DNA of 64,000 nucleotides from Nitrospirae bacterium YQR-1 (GCA_039908095.1 JAMOBJ010000011.1:30137-94136), one strand, 5' to 3'; numbered from the stretch's first letter, positions 52,344 to 61,947 are shown. The notes: generated by a model from the letters alone, not told the origin. Numbers and translations are program-made.

Positions 52344-54371
52344 ATGAGAAATGTTTTTTTTGTGTTTGCTTTCAACCTTATTTTTTTATTGATTATTATA
52401 CCTGCATTTTCTTATGATAACGATCTGCTCCTAAAGATAAACATGATCAGAAAAGATGTCAAAACAAAAAAAACAGATAGCTCCAATCTGATTGAGCGCA
52501 TGATAGTTCTTAGACAATGGACGAGACTACTTATGGAAAGCGGTGAAGACGTTGAATCCATATTTCCCAAAAACACTTCGATAGAGCTTGAGAAGCTGGC
52601 TAAAGAAGATACTCAAAAAGCAGCATATATGGTAGACAGTATATATAAGAAATTTGAGCAACTTTTTGCAAACAAAGAACTGAAGCCAAGAGGTGGCAAC
52701 TCATCACAAACCTTCGGCTCATCTCAACAGCAACCAGGGATACAATCTCAAGCAATGCAATACAATTCATCTCAGGTAAGCCTGAGTGAAAGTGAAATCT
52801 TGACGATACGCCAGGATGTTAAGAGTGAACCAACTAATTCAACAAACCTTGATAAACGCGTAAATTTGCTTGAACAGTGGGCAAAACAGCTTCGCAACCA
52901 AAATGAAAACGCCAAAAAAATCTACACAAATGAAAGCACAATGGTGTTAAGGGGGCTTTCAAAGGAAGCCCCGTCAAAGGCTATGCCAATTGTAGACAGC
53001 TTGTTTGCCGACTTAGAAGCGCTTTTAAACAATACTTTCAAGCCTAAGACCAAACCAGTTGTAAAAAAAACAGTGCCATTTGATATTTTAATAAACGCAA
53101 AACGTGTTAGGGTGTCCGAGGGAGTACCTTCTTCCGAAACCGGAGCATCTTTTAAAAGTTACCCCACGGATTTTAAAACATACGAAATAGATGTACGGGA
53201 CGGCAAGCTAAGGGTAGATTTGGGGCAGATACCTTTATATATAGAACCTATAGAACAGGCTGATATGCGCTGTAAAGCAACAAAGGATTCACCATTTGTT
53301 ATGATCTCACCGGAGGTAGAGGCCTTAACAGACCTGAAGGCGCCACAGTACGCCGCTGTGTATGCTGCTGACCTAGGTTTTAAGTGGATCAGGTTCATTG
53401 GGGCGACAGGTATTAATTTTTCCATATACCGGTACGGCGGGCCAGGGTTTTCCTCTGGAAGTGCATACTTGGATCAGCTTAAGTTCCTATACGATGACGC
53501 TATGGCAAAGGGGCTTTTCGTTATTCCTACCATCCATCCAGTCAGCGAAGGTTCACCATCGGGGAAACGCATTTTCGACAGTGAGACTGAAAAACAGTAC
53601 AAAGATTTTGTTAAAGCTGTATTAAATAAATTCCCCCATATCAAGTACTATTTCGTAGAAACCGAGGCCGACCACAAGATGTCTCCTGTGGATTACGCCA
53701 TCTCTCTGGCTGCAACAAGCAAAGTTATGAGGGAACAATGTTCCGATTGTAAAATAATCACAGCAGGATATGTTTCACCGGAACTCCCTTTCTACAAAGA
53801 GGTCTTTGAGCAGTTAAACAAAATGAATATTAAAAATGCATTAGATGCATTTGACTTCTGGCATGCCTTTAGCTACATAAATGTCTATAATGGTAACTAT
53901 ACAGAGTACGAAATGATGAAAAGACAATACGCTGACTCTTTGAACTTACTCTCACAGAATGGATATAAAGACACTCAAATTTGGCTAGGTGAGACAAGTT
54001 TTCCAAGTGATACACATAATCCTTATGCCACCGGCTATTCCGAGCAAAAGCAGGCATCTGACGTTATAGCCAGACACACCATATTAATTTCCCTTGGGGT
54101 TAAAAAAATAAACTGGAACTATATCATCGATCCATACAAGGATGGCGGTGATTACAGTTACTTCGATTATGTAGGGTTTATACACAATACAAAAAATAAA
54201 GGACTCTCCGGCCGAAAGCTCTCCTACTATACGTACAAATTAATGATTGAGAAGTTTAGCTGTTTTGAAAATGCTGTAGCCACAAAATTGCCAGTTACCG
54301 GTGGAGTAGATGGATACAGGTTTGATAAAAACGGCAAGACACTTATTGTGGTATGGCAAGATATCCAATAA
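52344..54371 (+). CDS. Secreted glycoside hydrolase-like protein of the exopolysaccharide operon (PslG-like)
   Basis: A 675-aa protein with a signal peptide (MRNVFFVFAFNLIFLLIIIP then AFSYD). Two related 80-residue helical repeats come next: LLLKINMIRKDVKTKKTDSS with FEQLFANK, and ILTIRQDVKSEPTNSTNL with LEALLNN. The remainder (about 300-675) looks like a clan GH-A TIM barrel (LGFKWIRFIG). YYFVETEAD is a candidate acid/base and IWLGETSFPS a candidate nucleophile. PslG-type hydrolases trim polymers during export. It lies between the copolymerase and the ligase/polymerase. The assignment to GH39 is tentative. GAAAGGAGA gives a clear ribosome site. Confidence 0.7.
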   Translation: MRNVFFVFAFNLIFLLIIIPAFSYDNDLLLKINMIRKDVKTKKTDSSNLIERMIVLRQWTRLLMESGEDVESIFPKNTSIELEKLAKEDTQKAAYMVDSIYKKFEQLFANKELKPRGGNSSQTFGSSQQQPGIQSQAMQYNSSQVSLSESEILTIRQDVKSEPTNSTNLDKRVNLLEQWAKQLRNQNENAKKIYTNESTMVLRGLSKEAPSKAMPIVDSLFADLEALLNNTFKPKTKPVVKKTVPFDILINAKRVRVSEGVPSSETGASFKSYPTDFKTYEIDVRDGKLRVDLGQIPLYIEPIEQADMRCKATKDSPFVMISPEVEALTDLKAPQYAAVYAADLGFKWIRFIGATGINFSIYRYGGPGFSSGSAYLDQLKFLYDDAMAKGLFVIPTIHPVSEGSPSGKRIFDSETEKQYKDFVKAVLNKFPHIKYYFVETEADHKMSPVDYAISLAATSKVMREQCSDCKIITAGYVSPELPFYKEVFEQLNKMNIKNALDAFDFWHAFSYINVYNGNYTEYEMMKRQYADSLNLLSQNGYKDTQIWLGETSFPSDTHNPYATGYSEQKQASDVIARHTILISLGVKKINWNYIIDPYKDGGDYSYFDYVGFIHNTKNKGLSGRKLSYYTYKLMIEKFSCFENAVATKLPVTGGVDGYRFDKNGKTLIVVWQDIQ

Positions 54372-55894
54372 TTAAATTTTTATCTATATCAAATTCACAC
54401 GACAGGTTAATCTTCTTACTCAGTATTGTAGTTGCAGTCCTTTTCGGCGTGTCTTATTGTCTTAGCCCATATTTGCTGGTTATTTTAACTTCTACCATTA
54501 CACTTGTTGTACTTTTGCTTGCTGGACCTGAAGTCTGTCTTCATGTGGTCATACTGACCTTTTTCATTGAATTTACCAGCATAAATATAATCATTTCAGA
54601 AACTAAGGATGCCGCCAATTACCCTTTATGCTTTTTTTTCATGCTTCTCACACTGCTTAGCATCTTTATTGAAAAAGCTATAAAAAATAAGGCAAGATGG
54701 CAGACTGCTCCTTTGGATTATATTATACTGATCATTGTGTTTTACATGAGTATCAGTATTTTGTGGGGACCTTCGACTAAGCTAGGTATTTTATTTTATT
54801 TTCAATTACTCTTCGGTGTGCTGCTTTATTTTCTTCTCACGGCAGTAGTTGTAAATGAAGCTGTATTAATGCGTCTGTCAATATCGCTATTGATATCAGG
54901 GCTTTTATTTTCAGTGTCGGTATTTGTCTCTCAAAATTATGAGTTTTATCGTGAATACAGGATGACTGAATTAATATCAAAGGAAGTGATACTGTCTCTT
55001 TATAGAATGAGAAAAGTACTTAATCGTACCTCAGGTCTTGGTATGCCCATAACAGCTTCATTCTTGGTGCTAACATCAATAATTAATATAGCGATGTTTT
55101 TTTATACAAGCAGGAAGTTGCTAAAACTTATTAATATACTTATACTTTCCGCTTCGGTCTATGCAATAATAGTTTTAGGCACAAGAGGGGCATTTGTGTC
55201 TCTCATAGCTTCTACTGTGATGTTTTTCTTTGTTCATCCGATTTATAAAATACGTTTTATAAAGTATTGTCTGTGTTTCTTCGCATTATATGGAATAATA
55301 GTTATATTTATAGCTCCAGGGTTTCTCGACAGGATTTTAATTGGGTTTGGTTATAGGGGAGACACATTATTCACAAATATCAGCACAATGTCTCAAAAAG
55401 GCAGTGACCTAAAGGTAGGTAGTAAGTCTGCACTTTCTAGTCAGAAAGAGGGAATATCAGGAACAAGCGCACGCTTAAGAATGTGGAAAGAAGGGCTCAC
55501 TTATATGAAAAAGCACCCGCTGACCTTTATCTTCGGATTAGGGATAGCTGGATTTGTCTATGTATCCACAAATACTGTAAACGAAGTGCATGGGTTAATA
55601 GTTTCGTTCTTTTTTGAAATGGGAGTAATAGGTGTATTCTTTGAGATTGTTTTGTTCTATATCCTATTTATAACAATGTCACAAGTAAAAAAATATCTTG
55701 ACAATAGTTTTATCAGTAACATGACACTTGCCTCTGCGGTAACTCTGCTCAGTATTATATCCTTATATGGTCTGATAGACTTTGACCTAACATCGCACAT
55801 AAGTCGCTACATCTGGTTTTTCCTTGGATTTTATATGGCATGCTTTAATTTACTCAAAAAAAAGGTGGAGAGGGATAGTGGAACTCCAAAATAA
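54353..55894 (+). CDS. O-antigen ligase/polymerase-like membrane protein (WaaL/Wzy family)
   Basis: A polytopic membrane protein of 513 aa with about 11-12 hydrophobic segments. The large periplasmic loop contains the family signature SGTSARLRMWKEGLTYMKKH with GLGIAGF, and the conserved His in NEVHGLIVSFF. It overlaps the previous gene by 19 bases, so it belongs to the exopolysaccharide operon, where it would polymerise repeat units or ligate them to a carrier. The terminal tail is charged (KKKVERDSG). Ligase or polymerase cannot be told apart by sequence alone. Confidence 0.85.
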   Translation: MARYPIIKFLSISNSHDRLIFLLSIVVAVLFGVSYCLSPYLLVILTSTITLVVLLLAGPEVCLHVVILTFFIEFTSINIIISETKDAANYPLCFFFMLLTLLSIFIEKAIKNKARWQTAPLDYIILIIVFYMSISILWGPSTKLGILFYFQLLFGVLLYFLLTAVVVNEAVLMRLSISLLISGLLFSVSVFVSQNYEFYREYRMTELISKEVILSLYRMRKVLNRTSGLGMPITASFLVLTSIINIAMFFYTSRKLLKLINILILSASVYAIIVLGTRGAFVSLIASTVMFFFVHPIYKIRFIKYCLCFFALYGIIVIFIAPGFLDRILIGFGYRGDTLFTNISTMSQKGSDLKVGSKSALSSQKEGISGTSARLRMWKEGLTYMKKHPLTFIFGLGIAGFVYVSTNTVNEVHGLIVSFFFEMGVIGVFFEIVLFYILFITMSQVKKYLDNSFISNMTLASAVTLLSIISLYGLIDFDLTSHISRYIWFFLGFYMACFNLLKKKVERDSGTPK

Positions 55895-56080
55895 GACAAT
55901 CGATAAAAATATATCAGAGTGTACCCAATAGAGGGCATTGAAGAAAAATCGTGTCCTCTTTCGGTGTCTTGGTTCAGCAATTATTTCAGCATCTTCGAGT
56001 TTTTGAAGGTTAGATGAAATTATCGAAAACTCATCACCACTCATGCGAGCTCCGGAACGAGGTAATATGGTGGGGTTGAT
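55895..56080. other. Junction between chromosome and integrated element
   Basis: No gene is supported. A minus-strand frame of 64 codons here (ending near 55850) is probably a relic or chance, because it overlaps the end of the ligase gene. Confidence 0.4.
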
Positions 56081-56178
56081 TTATAACCCACTGATTTATA
56101 ATGATAATTTGAATGGACGGTAGGGGATTCGAACCCCCGCCGATAGCCATTTTATCCTTATAAATCAATGGGTTGTAA
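56081..56178. repeat. Imperfect inverted repeat flanking the attachment core
   Basis: TTATAACCCACTGATTTATA (56081-56100) and TTATAAATCAATGGGTTGTA (56158-56177) are inverted copies with two mismatches. Their centre falls in the tRNA T-loop fragment. They may be integrase core- or arm-binding sites. Confidence 0.6.
56114..56139 (-). other. Attachment site: displaced tRNA 3' end (T-arm and acceptor strand)
   Basis: On the minus strand the sequence reads GGGGGTTCGAATCCCCTACC followed by GTCCA. This is a complete T-stem/loop (GGGGG TTCGAAT CCCCT, one G-T pair), then seven acceptor bases and the discriminator A. No matching 5' half (GGACGGT) or anticodon arm lies upstream, so this is a fragment. 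It sits beside an integrase gene, as expected for attL of an element that entered a minus-strand tRNA 3' end. The intact tRNA should lie beyond the right edge. Confidence 0.75.
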
Positions 56179-56181
56179 TTG

Positions 56182-57468
56182 CTATTTTGAGTCTGGTGAC
56201 GGTTTGGTGACGGTTTTTGGTGACGGAAACTTTTTTACTTCAGTGGTGACCTTATCTAAAGCAGCTCGTAAATTTTCTATACTTTGGTGAGCGTATCTCT
56301 CAGTAGTCTTACCGCTGCTATGACCTAAGATTTCTTTAACCGTGTTGAGAGTTATATTTTGGTTTACCAGTTGAGAAGCTAAAGAGTGCCGTGTTGCATC
56401 GTACAACCGTAAATTATCAGGAAAATTACCCTTTGCTCTTGCCTTTACCCATACGTCATTTAAACATGTTTTAGCGTAATACTTCCCACTCCGTGGATTA
56501 ATAAATAAAAAAGCCTCCGGTAAGTTATTAGAACATCTTTCTCTTAAGTAATCTAACATCTCAGGGTGTATGGGAATAATTGACGGCTTTGCTCCTCGCC
56601 CTTTCCGTCTATCACGTATAACCGTATCACTGAAAGTAGAGGTTATCGTTATGACTTGCCTCTTAATATCCACATGTTTAACCTTCAGTGCCCGTGCCTC
56701 CCCGGGACGACTGCCATGGAGCATTAGAAATTTAATAATAGGCTGGTCAGCTTCATCTATCAAATCCAGTACCCTGATTTGGTCTTCTGAGCTTAACCAC
56801 TTCCAGTTATAAGGCTTAACCTCAACAGTTGGGAATGTTGGTACTATCTGTAACATTTCAAGGTCTGTCTTTAACCATGTGAGGAATGTTTTGAAATTAT
56901 CCATATAATTTTTGACTGTTTTTCCTTCAAAGCCTTTTTCGTTCAGGGTATTGAGATAGTTTATGATATTTATCTTCTTGATTTCCCTTACATCGGTTGT
57001 ATTAAAAAACTCCTTATGGGAATTAACCATATTCTTATAATGGCGGACATAGCTCGGCGCTATGGTTTTTAGCTTTGCTTCAAGGAACCGGTCAAGCAGG
57101 GTGGATGTCCAGTATTTCTGAAGCTCCGCTTTGGAGTATTTGGTAATATCAAAGGTGAAATTCTCTATTTCGTGTTGTATGGTGGCCTGTAGGTTTAAAG
57201 CCCTCTGGTAAGTATCTAAGGTTTGGCCGGTCTTGTCACAAAATACCCGGATTCTTTCACCTTTCCAAAATATATCAAGATAAAACCGGCTTGGGGTAGT
57301 CTTACACTCAGGACATATAAAGCCTAACCGCTTAACATGAGAAAATGACTTCCCACAGTTAGGACACTTTCCCTTTGCTCTTATCGATCCTTTCATTTTA
57401 CCTTCCGATTCAACTTTATCAAACAAATGATAAATTAAATCGGAGTTATCTTTCAATACGGCCTGCAT
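56182..57468 (-). CDS. Tyrosine recombinase (integrase) with N-terminal zinc ribbon
   Basis: Catalyses integration and excision of the element. Residues about 35-60 carry two CxxC pairs (CPNCGKSF and CPEC), an unusual N-terminal zinc ribbon. A SAM-like core-binding domain is followed by the catalytic domain with Arg in LHGSRPGEARALK, RH in DATRHSLASQLV, and HSSGKTTERYAH with the nucleophilic Tyr. It is 428 aa. The gene ends 43 bases from the tRNA-fragment attachment site, which fits its role. Only three bases separate it from the helicase gene. Confidence 0.9.
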   Translation of the reverse strand: MQAVLKDNSDLIYHLFDKVESEGKMKGSIRAKGKCPNCGKSFSHVKRLGFICPECKTTPSRFYLDIFWKGERIRVFCDKTGQTLDTYQRALNLQATIQHEIENFTFDITKYSKAELQKYWTSTLLDRFLEAKLKTIAPSYVRHYKNMVNSHKEFFNTTDVREIKKINIINYLNTLNEKGFEGKTVKNYMDNFKTFLTWLKTDLEMLQIVPTFPTVEVKPYNWKWLSSEDQIRVLDLIDEADQPIIKFLMLHGSRPGEARALKVKHVDIKRQVITITSTFSDTVIRDRRKGRGAKPSIIPIHPEMLDYLRERCSNNLPEAFLFINPRSGKYYAKTCLNDVWVKARAKGNFPDNLRLYDATRHSLASQLVNQNITLNTVKEILGHSSGKTTERYAHQSIENLRAALDKVTTEVKKFPSPKTVTKPSPDSK

Positions 57469-57471
57469 CTT

Positions 57472-58836
57472 TTAAATGATTACCCCTAAGCGCTCATAGG
57501 TATGCAGCCGGCTTCTGAAACTTGCCTGCAACACGCCGTTTAAGTCCACAAAGTCAAACACTTTGGCGCCGGTCTTACCTTTAGCTGTTCTCAGGGCACG
57601 GCCTACGTACTGAGTTAACCTGCCTTGAAACTTAACCGGTGTGGTTAGGAAAATACTTGATATAGCCGGTAAGTCAAAGCCCTCACCTATAAGTGAAGAC
57701 GTGGCAACCAGTGCCTTGTAAGCTCCGGCGTTAAGCCCTGCTATGGTTTGCTTGCGTTCTTTAGTTCCAGTGTCACCTAAAAGTAAAGCCGCTTTAACTC
57801 TATGGTCTAAAAGCCTGTCCTGTAGCTCAAGGCAATGCTCCTTACGCTCTGAAAGTACAAGAGCTATGCCATTATCACCATCGAGGTTGTTTAAGACTGT
57901 CTCAGTGATTAAAGCATTCCGGTCTGTATCCTTTGTCAAGGCTGTTATCATGGCGCTGTAGTCGTCATTGTAGGGATAATCAAAGCCGGTCTCTACTACC
58001 TCAAGTGTAGCCGTTATGACATGATTTGAGTCCTGCAACACTTTGCTTTCAATTTCATGTATCTTATCGCCTAAGTAAAAATATATAACCCTTGTAAGCC
58101 CGTCCCTCCGGTATGGTGTAGCCGATAAACCCAACATGTAAGCGGAGTTGAATTCAGATACAACGTCTGTAAAAGTCTTTGACGGGCAGTGGTGGCATTC
58201 GTCAATTATCAGGAAACCCACCTTGTCTTTGACTAAGTTTAAGCTATTCACCAAGGAGTTAATAATCCCAATAGTAAGCTGCTTTCCTACCGTCTTTTTG
58301 CCCTCACCAATTAAACCGATTTCCTTTTCGGATAAGCCTAAGTATTCAATAGCTCTCTGTTTCCACTGGTGTAAAAGCTCTTTAGTATGAACCACCACAA
58401 GGGCAGGCTGTATGCGCTCTGTTATGGCCTTTAAGGCTATAACTGTTTTTCCTGAGCCAGTGGGAGCATGAAGTACCCCATGATTCTTTGACAGGATGGC
58501 TGTGACGGCCTTTTTCTGGTAGTGGTGGAGATTGCCCTTAAATGAGAAGGAAACCTCCGGTAAGGTCAATATCCCCGACTTTATAGTATATTTAATGCCA
58601 TACATAGCAAGCACTCTCATAAACTGATAAATAAACCCACGTGGAATAACTGCATAATCCCCGTCACACCATATAAAATAAAGTAGCTCCGGTGTGTTGC
58701 CGTTCCAACGGCCATATTTAATATTTTCCTGATAAGCGGGATTCTTAAAGCGAAGGCGGCTTTTTAGCTCTATCAACGCCGGTTCAGGCAGGTCGGCAAG
58801 TTTAATCCTAATATCATTGTTTACGTTAATTTCCAT
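57472..58836 (-). CDS. DEAD/DEAH-type superfamily 2 helicase
   Basis: A 454-aa helicase: motif I LHAPTGSGKTVIALKA, motif II IIDECHHCPS, motif III LGLSATPYRRDG, and motif VI YVGRALRTAKGK. The N-terminal region (to about residue 100) is a phage-type domain with KYGRWNG. Such enzymes in phages and satellites unwind DNA for replication or recombination. It is encoded in a row with minimal spacing after the 197-aa gene and before the integrase. Confidence 0.88.
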   Translation of the reverse strand: MEINVNNDIRIKLADLPEPALIELKSRLRFKNPAYQENIKYGRWNGNTPELLYFIWCDGDYAVIPRGFIYQFMRVLAMYGIKYTIKSGILTLPEVSFSFKGNLHHYQKKAVTAILSKNHGVLHAPTGSGKTVIALKAITERIQPALVVVHTKELLHQWKQRAIEYLGLSEKEIGLIGEGKKTVGKQLTIGIINSLVNSLNLVKDKVGFLIIDECHHCPSKTFTDVVSEFNSAYMLGLSATPYRRDGLTRVIYFYLGDKIHEIESKVLQDSNHVITATLEVVETGFDYPYNDDYSAMITALTKDTDRNALITETVLNNLDGDNGIALVLSERKEHCLELQDRLLDHRVKAALLLGDTGTKERKQTIAGLNAGAYKALVATSSLIGEGFDLPAISSIFLTTPVKFQGRLTQYVGRALRTAKGKTGAKVFDFVDLNGVLQASFRSRLHTYERLGVII

Positions 58837-58838
58837 GC

Positions 58839-59432
58839 TTAACCTTCAATCCTCTCTGTATTAGTAACTGCGCCTCCCAAAATACCCTTTACTTTGTTTA
58901 CTTGCATCAGGTGGGCTGCAGATACACCTTTAAGACTTTTCACCTCATTGTGCGTGTAAACCGGCTCTCTTATGCCTTTATTCCTCAAAGCCTGTACCTC
59001 AGCATCATCTAATACTACCCACACATTACATTCAAGAGTTTTTGAATAAAGAAGTATGGAAACGGCCTCAGGTTTGAGTACGGCAACAGCCCACATGTAA
59101 AGACGTTTGATACCTTCTAACGTCTCAATGCAAGCGGAGAGGTTTTCCTCATCACGGTACTTTTTAAAAGTCTCTGAGAGCGTTTCTATTTCAGAGTAAA
59201 CATCCGGTAAAGATTCTTTAATTTCATTACTTGTAATCAGAAAACCGGCAATAAACTCTTTTAGTTTGCTTCTCTCTGAATCTATAACCTCAACAACAGG
59301 TCTTACCTTACCGTTATCTATAAGCGGTTTAAGCGATTCAGGGTCTAAGGCTTTGAAGGTATCTCCTTCATTAATACTTACCTTGCCTTTCGATGTTTTA
59401 AAAGTTATGGATTCGTATGCAACAAATTTCAT
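58839..59432 (-). CDS. Hypothetical element protein, 197 aa
   Basis: Not recognised. It starts with a beta-rich 45-residue stretch (YESITFKTSKGKVSINEGDT), then a helical part (VYSEIETLSETFKKYRDEEN) and a region with KTLECNVWVVLDDAEVQALR. There are no Walker or zinc motifs and no membrane segment. The gene overlaps the AAA gene by four bases and lies two bases from the helicase, so it is in the replication operon. Confidence 0.6.
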   Translation of the reverse strand: MKFVAYESITFKTSKGKVSINEGDTFKALDPESLKPLIDNGKVRPVVEVIDSERSKLKEFIAGFLITSNEIKESLPDVYSEIETLSETFKKYRDEENLSACIETLEGIKRLYMWAVAVLKPEAVSILLYSKTLECNVWVVLDDAEVQALRNKGIREPVYTHNEVKSLKGVSAAHLMQVNKVKGILGGAVTNTERIEG

Positions 59433-61180
59433 AGAGTCACCTCCGCTTCAAATAAATCTAAATTAATATGGTCTTTTGTAGAAACAGCGCTTGAAGTGGC
59501 AATGTCGCATAGAGCCTTATTTAATGCGGGTTTATCCTCTGCAACATCGTTTTTTATATGTTGCATGATGTTGCATGTTGCAGTAGAAGTGGCAAGGTTA
59601 GAAGGGAAAAACCTGCTATAAACGTCTCTGACATGCTCAAGTGTGAAAAAGTAAGATTGCTTATTGCCTATCCTGTTTCCAATGCGTTCATATAGATTTA
59701 AGCGTGTAAGCGCCCTGCCTACCCATGTTGTTTTTGATTTCTCAGTTCTGAACAGGCTGTCTGCATCTGTCATGTTCAATGCAATTTCAGAAGCGGTAAA
59801 CTGTCCGCAGTCGGTTTCCGATAGCAACTTAAACAAAGCTTCAAAGAGTGTTAATTCTCTTTCGTCAAGGCCGCTCTGTGTCTGCTGCATTGACTCAAGG
59901 AATACTGATAGAATATCGGCAATTTCAATCTCGGATACCTGCTCAAGACAAAGTATAGTTTCAAGTGGCCGCCAAAGCTCTTTAACACGCTGAGTAACAC
60001 CGGCTCCGGTTTTGGGATAAATTCGCCGTACATCCAGCCAACGTGTAAGTAAAAGCCGGTAGAGCTTATCCCGTAAATCAGGCCATACCGATAGGTGAGG
60101 TTCAGGGTATGGATAATCCTTTAAAGCTCGAAGCATTGTAATCATGACACAGCGGTCTTTTAAATCGGAATCTATTTCCCTTATGCTCGCAAAAACTTTC
60201 GGTGCGTATGTGTTAAACTCAATAACCTTTCGTGTTTTGTTGGAGATGTCCACAATCCTTCTATTGCCACCGTCCGGTGTGTATGAATCGGCCAAAATGC
60301 CTAGAATTTCTGTGTTCTTAGGGTCGCTAAGGGCTTCGGCTTGGTCATTCAAGAAAGTACCTCTAACTCCGTCTATCGAATCTGCTAAGGCTGCCACAGA
60401 TACACCTTTTATTTTCATAGCATTAAAAGACAGTCTGAAAAGAACGTCAAGTAATCGTGATTTACCGCTTTGCTTCTTGCCATAAACAAAAACAAAGGGA
60501 TAAGCGTTAAATTGCCGGTGAAAATACGTACCGATAATCCATGCTGCCACAAGCCCGTAAAACGGCTCCTTGGGGAGCTCTAAGTATTGTTTAAGGGTTG
60601 CTTTTACCTCTTGATAAACGCTCTGTACAACTGGATTTTCGATAAACTCATTTATTTTTCGCTTTTCCCATCTGTCGTTAACGTTAACCAACGTGCGGCC
60701 TCTTAAATCGAAAACAATCTTTTTACCTTTTGTTTCATAAAAGGTACCGGTACATAGCTCATAACCACCATCTGAAGCCACGATAAAGAAGTTAACGTCT
60801 TGTGGTGAATTATCGGCAACAATGGTCTCACGAAAACCTAACGTGACGAAATCCTCTTTAACGTCGTATGCAGCATGAACGATTTCTATGTTTTCTGAAA
60901 CCGATACTACTTTTTGAGGAGTCCTCAATTTTTTAACTTCAACCTCAATGCTCTTCTTAGGGATTTTCAGAACTGTAGCAAGCCTTGAAATGTGCAAACT
61001 TCGGAGCGCTTCACTTTCGATTTTTGAAATATCGGTAATTATCAATTGAAGACTACTGATATTGGCAGCTTTAATTTGTTCTTCAAGGGCTATATCTGCT
61101 TTTGGGCTTTCTTTGCCATGCTCCGGTGTTTTATTAAATAACTCATAAACTTTTTCCTTCACAGTTTCTTTTTCAGTCAC
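59429..61180 (-). CDS. P-loop ATPase of the element's replication module
   Basis: A 583-aa protein with Walker A VYGKKQSGKSRLLDVL near the middle, candidate Walker B and sensor sequences after it (GTFLNDQAEALSD, APKVFASIREIDSDLKDRCV), and a helical C-terminal part. This resembles the helicase half of phage and satellite primase-helicases, with the primase encoded separately upstream. GTG 61180 follows GAGGTG and overlaps the primase stop. A longer frame to 61294 lies wholly in the primase gene and is rejected. Confidence 0.78.
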   Translation of the reverse strand: MTEKETVKEKVYELFNKTPEHGKESPKADIALEEQIKAANISSLQLIITDISKIESEALRSLHISRLATVLKIPKKSIEVEVKKLRTPQKVVSVSENIEIVHAAYDVKEDFVTLGFRETIVADNSPQDVNFFIVASDGGYELCTGTFYETKGKKIVFDLRGRTLVNVNDRWEKRKINEFIENPVVQSVYQEVKATLKQYLELPKEPFYGLVAAWIIGTYFHRQFNAYPFVFVYGKKQSGKSRLLDVLFRLSFNAMKIKGVSVAALADSIDGVRGTFLNDQAEALSDPKNTEILGILADSYTPDGGNRRIVDISNKTRKVIEFNTYAPKVFASIREIDSDLKDRCVMITMLRALKDYPYPEPHLSVWPDLRDKLYRLLLTRWLDVRRIYPKTGAGVTQRVKELWRPLETILCLEQVSEIEIADILSVFLESMQQTQSGLDERELTLFEALFKLLSETDCGQFTASEIALNMTDADSLFRTEKSKTTWVGRALTRLNLYERIGNRIGNKQSYFFTLEHVRDVYSRFFPSNLATSTATCNIMQHIKNDVAEDKPALNKALCDIATSSAVSTKDHINLDLFEAEVTL

Positions 61181-61691
61181 AGAACACCTCTTTGTATAGG
61201 TCAAACCTCTCAAGTTCAGTACCCAACTGCAAAACATCAAGTTGGCATATAATTTCTTGCTCCTCATAATACAGTGGAGCGATTTTCTCAACATCCCCTA
61301 TGGTCTTTGCCTCTGCACGCAAGCGGTTGAGAATGCGCAGCTTTGCAAGCAAAAGATTTTCATATACGGACATAATCAAACGATAAATTTTGTATGATTC
61401 GTCTTTTTTCATCCTAAGCGGATCATGCTTAGGTGGTTTGCCTTCGGCAATACCTAAGATTCTAAGTGCTCCGACAAAATCGGTCTTATGGTATAACTTC
61501 ACGAACTCGACTGAATCGCCGCCTGCTCCACAGCCAAAGCAGTGAAAACGGTTCCGTTCAGAGTCAACTTTGAAACTTGCGGTTTTTTCGCCATGTAGAG
61601 GACAGCAAGCCCACAGGTGCTTACCCTTGCGTGTTAAGGCAAGCCCGGCGGGTAAAACGGTTACAATGTCTGGCTTCTGCAAATCCGCCAT
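61173..61691 (-). CDS. DNA primase-type CHC2 zinc-finger protein
   Basis: A 172-aa protein with the primase zinc finger: WACCPLHGEKTASFKVDSER followed by FHCFGCGAGGDSVEFV (C-x2-H ... C-x2-C). Only the zinc-binding domain and a helical tail are present. The TOPRIM catalytic domain of DnaG is missing, so it probably works with the ATPase encoded next. Ribosome spacing and overlaps place it in the element's replication operon. Confidence 0.85.
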   Translation of the reverse strand: MADLQKPDIVTVLPAGLALTRKGKHLWACCPLHGEKTASFKVDSERNRFHCFGCGAGGDSVEFVKLYHKTDFVGALRILGIAEGKPPKHDPLRMKKDESYKIYRLIMSVYENLLLAKLRILNRLRAEAKTIGDVEKIAPLYYEEQEIICQLDVLQLGTELERFDLYKEVFCD

Positions 61692-61692
61692 A

Positions 61693-61947
61693 TCACTTTC
61701 CCGCCTTCAGAGCCATCATTTGTGCTTTAAGTGACCGGAGGGAATTCACAAAGTCCAAAACCGGCACGGGTTTATTATCGTTGTAATCCCCAACAACTTT
61801 ATAGGTCTCATCACTAACTGGAAAATTAAAAGCGATATGACCGGTGCTGCCGTGGGGTATAAGCTCCGGCTTAATACCTCTGCAATTCAGGTAAGCTGAT
61901 AAATTAATGTCATTGACGGGGATTTTCTGTACACTTCCTTTTACCAT
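61693..61947 (-). CDS. Hypothetical element protein, 84 aa (DUF5659-like)
   Basis: Short protein with YLNCRGIKPELIPHGSTGHI and FNFPVSDETYKVVGDYND, recalling DUF5659 proteins, which occur next to primases and helicases in phage genomes. Only one base separates its stop from the primase gene. The family assignment is from memory and tentative. Confidence 0.55.
   Translation of the reverse strand: MVKGSVQKIPVNDINLSAYLNCRGIKPELIPHGSTGHIAFNFPVSDETYKVVGDYNDNKPVPVLDFVNSLRSLKAQMMALKAGK

Noticed and set aside
55850..56044. A 64-codon minus-strand frame at the element junction
   Set aside because: It overlaps the end of the O-antigen ligase gene on the other strand and lacks a family match. Possibly a relic, but not supported.
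56114..56139. tmRNA 3' end as the integration target
   Set aside because: tmRNA acceptor stems start with GGGG, but the acceptor strand here requires GGACGGT.
56114..56200. Complete tRNA gene on the minus strand
   Set aside because: Only the T-arm and 3' acceptor strand are present. No 5' acceptor half GGACGGT, D-arm or anticodon arm could be found upstream.
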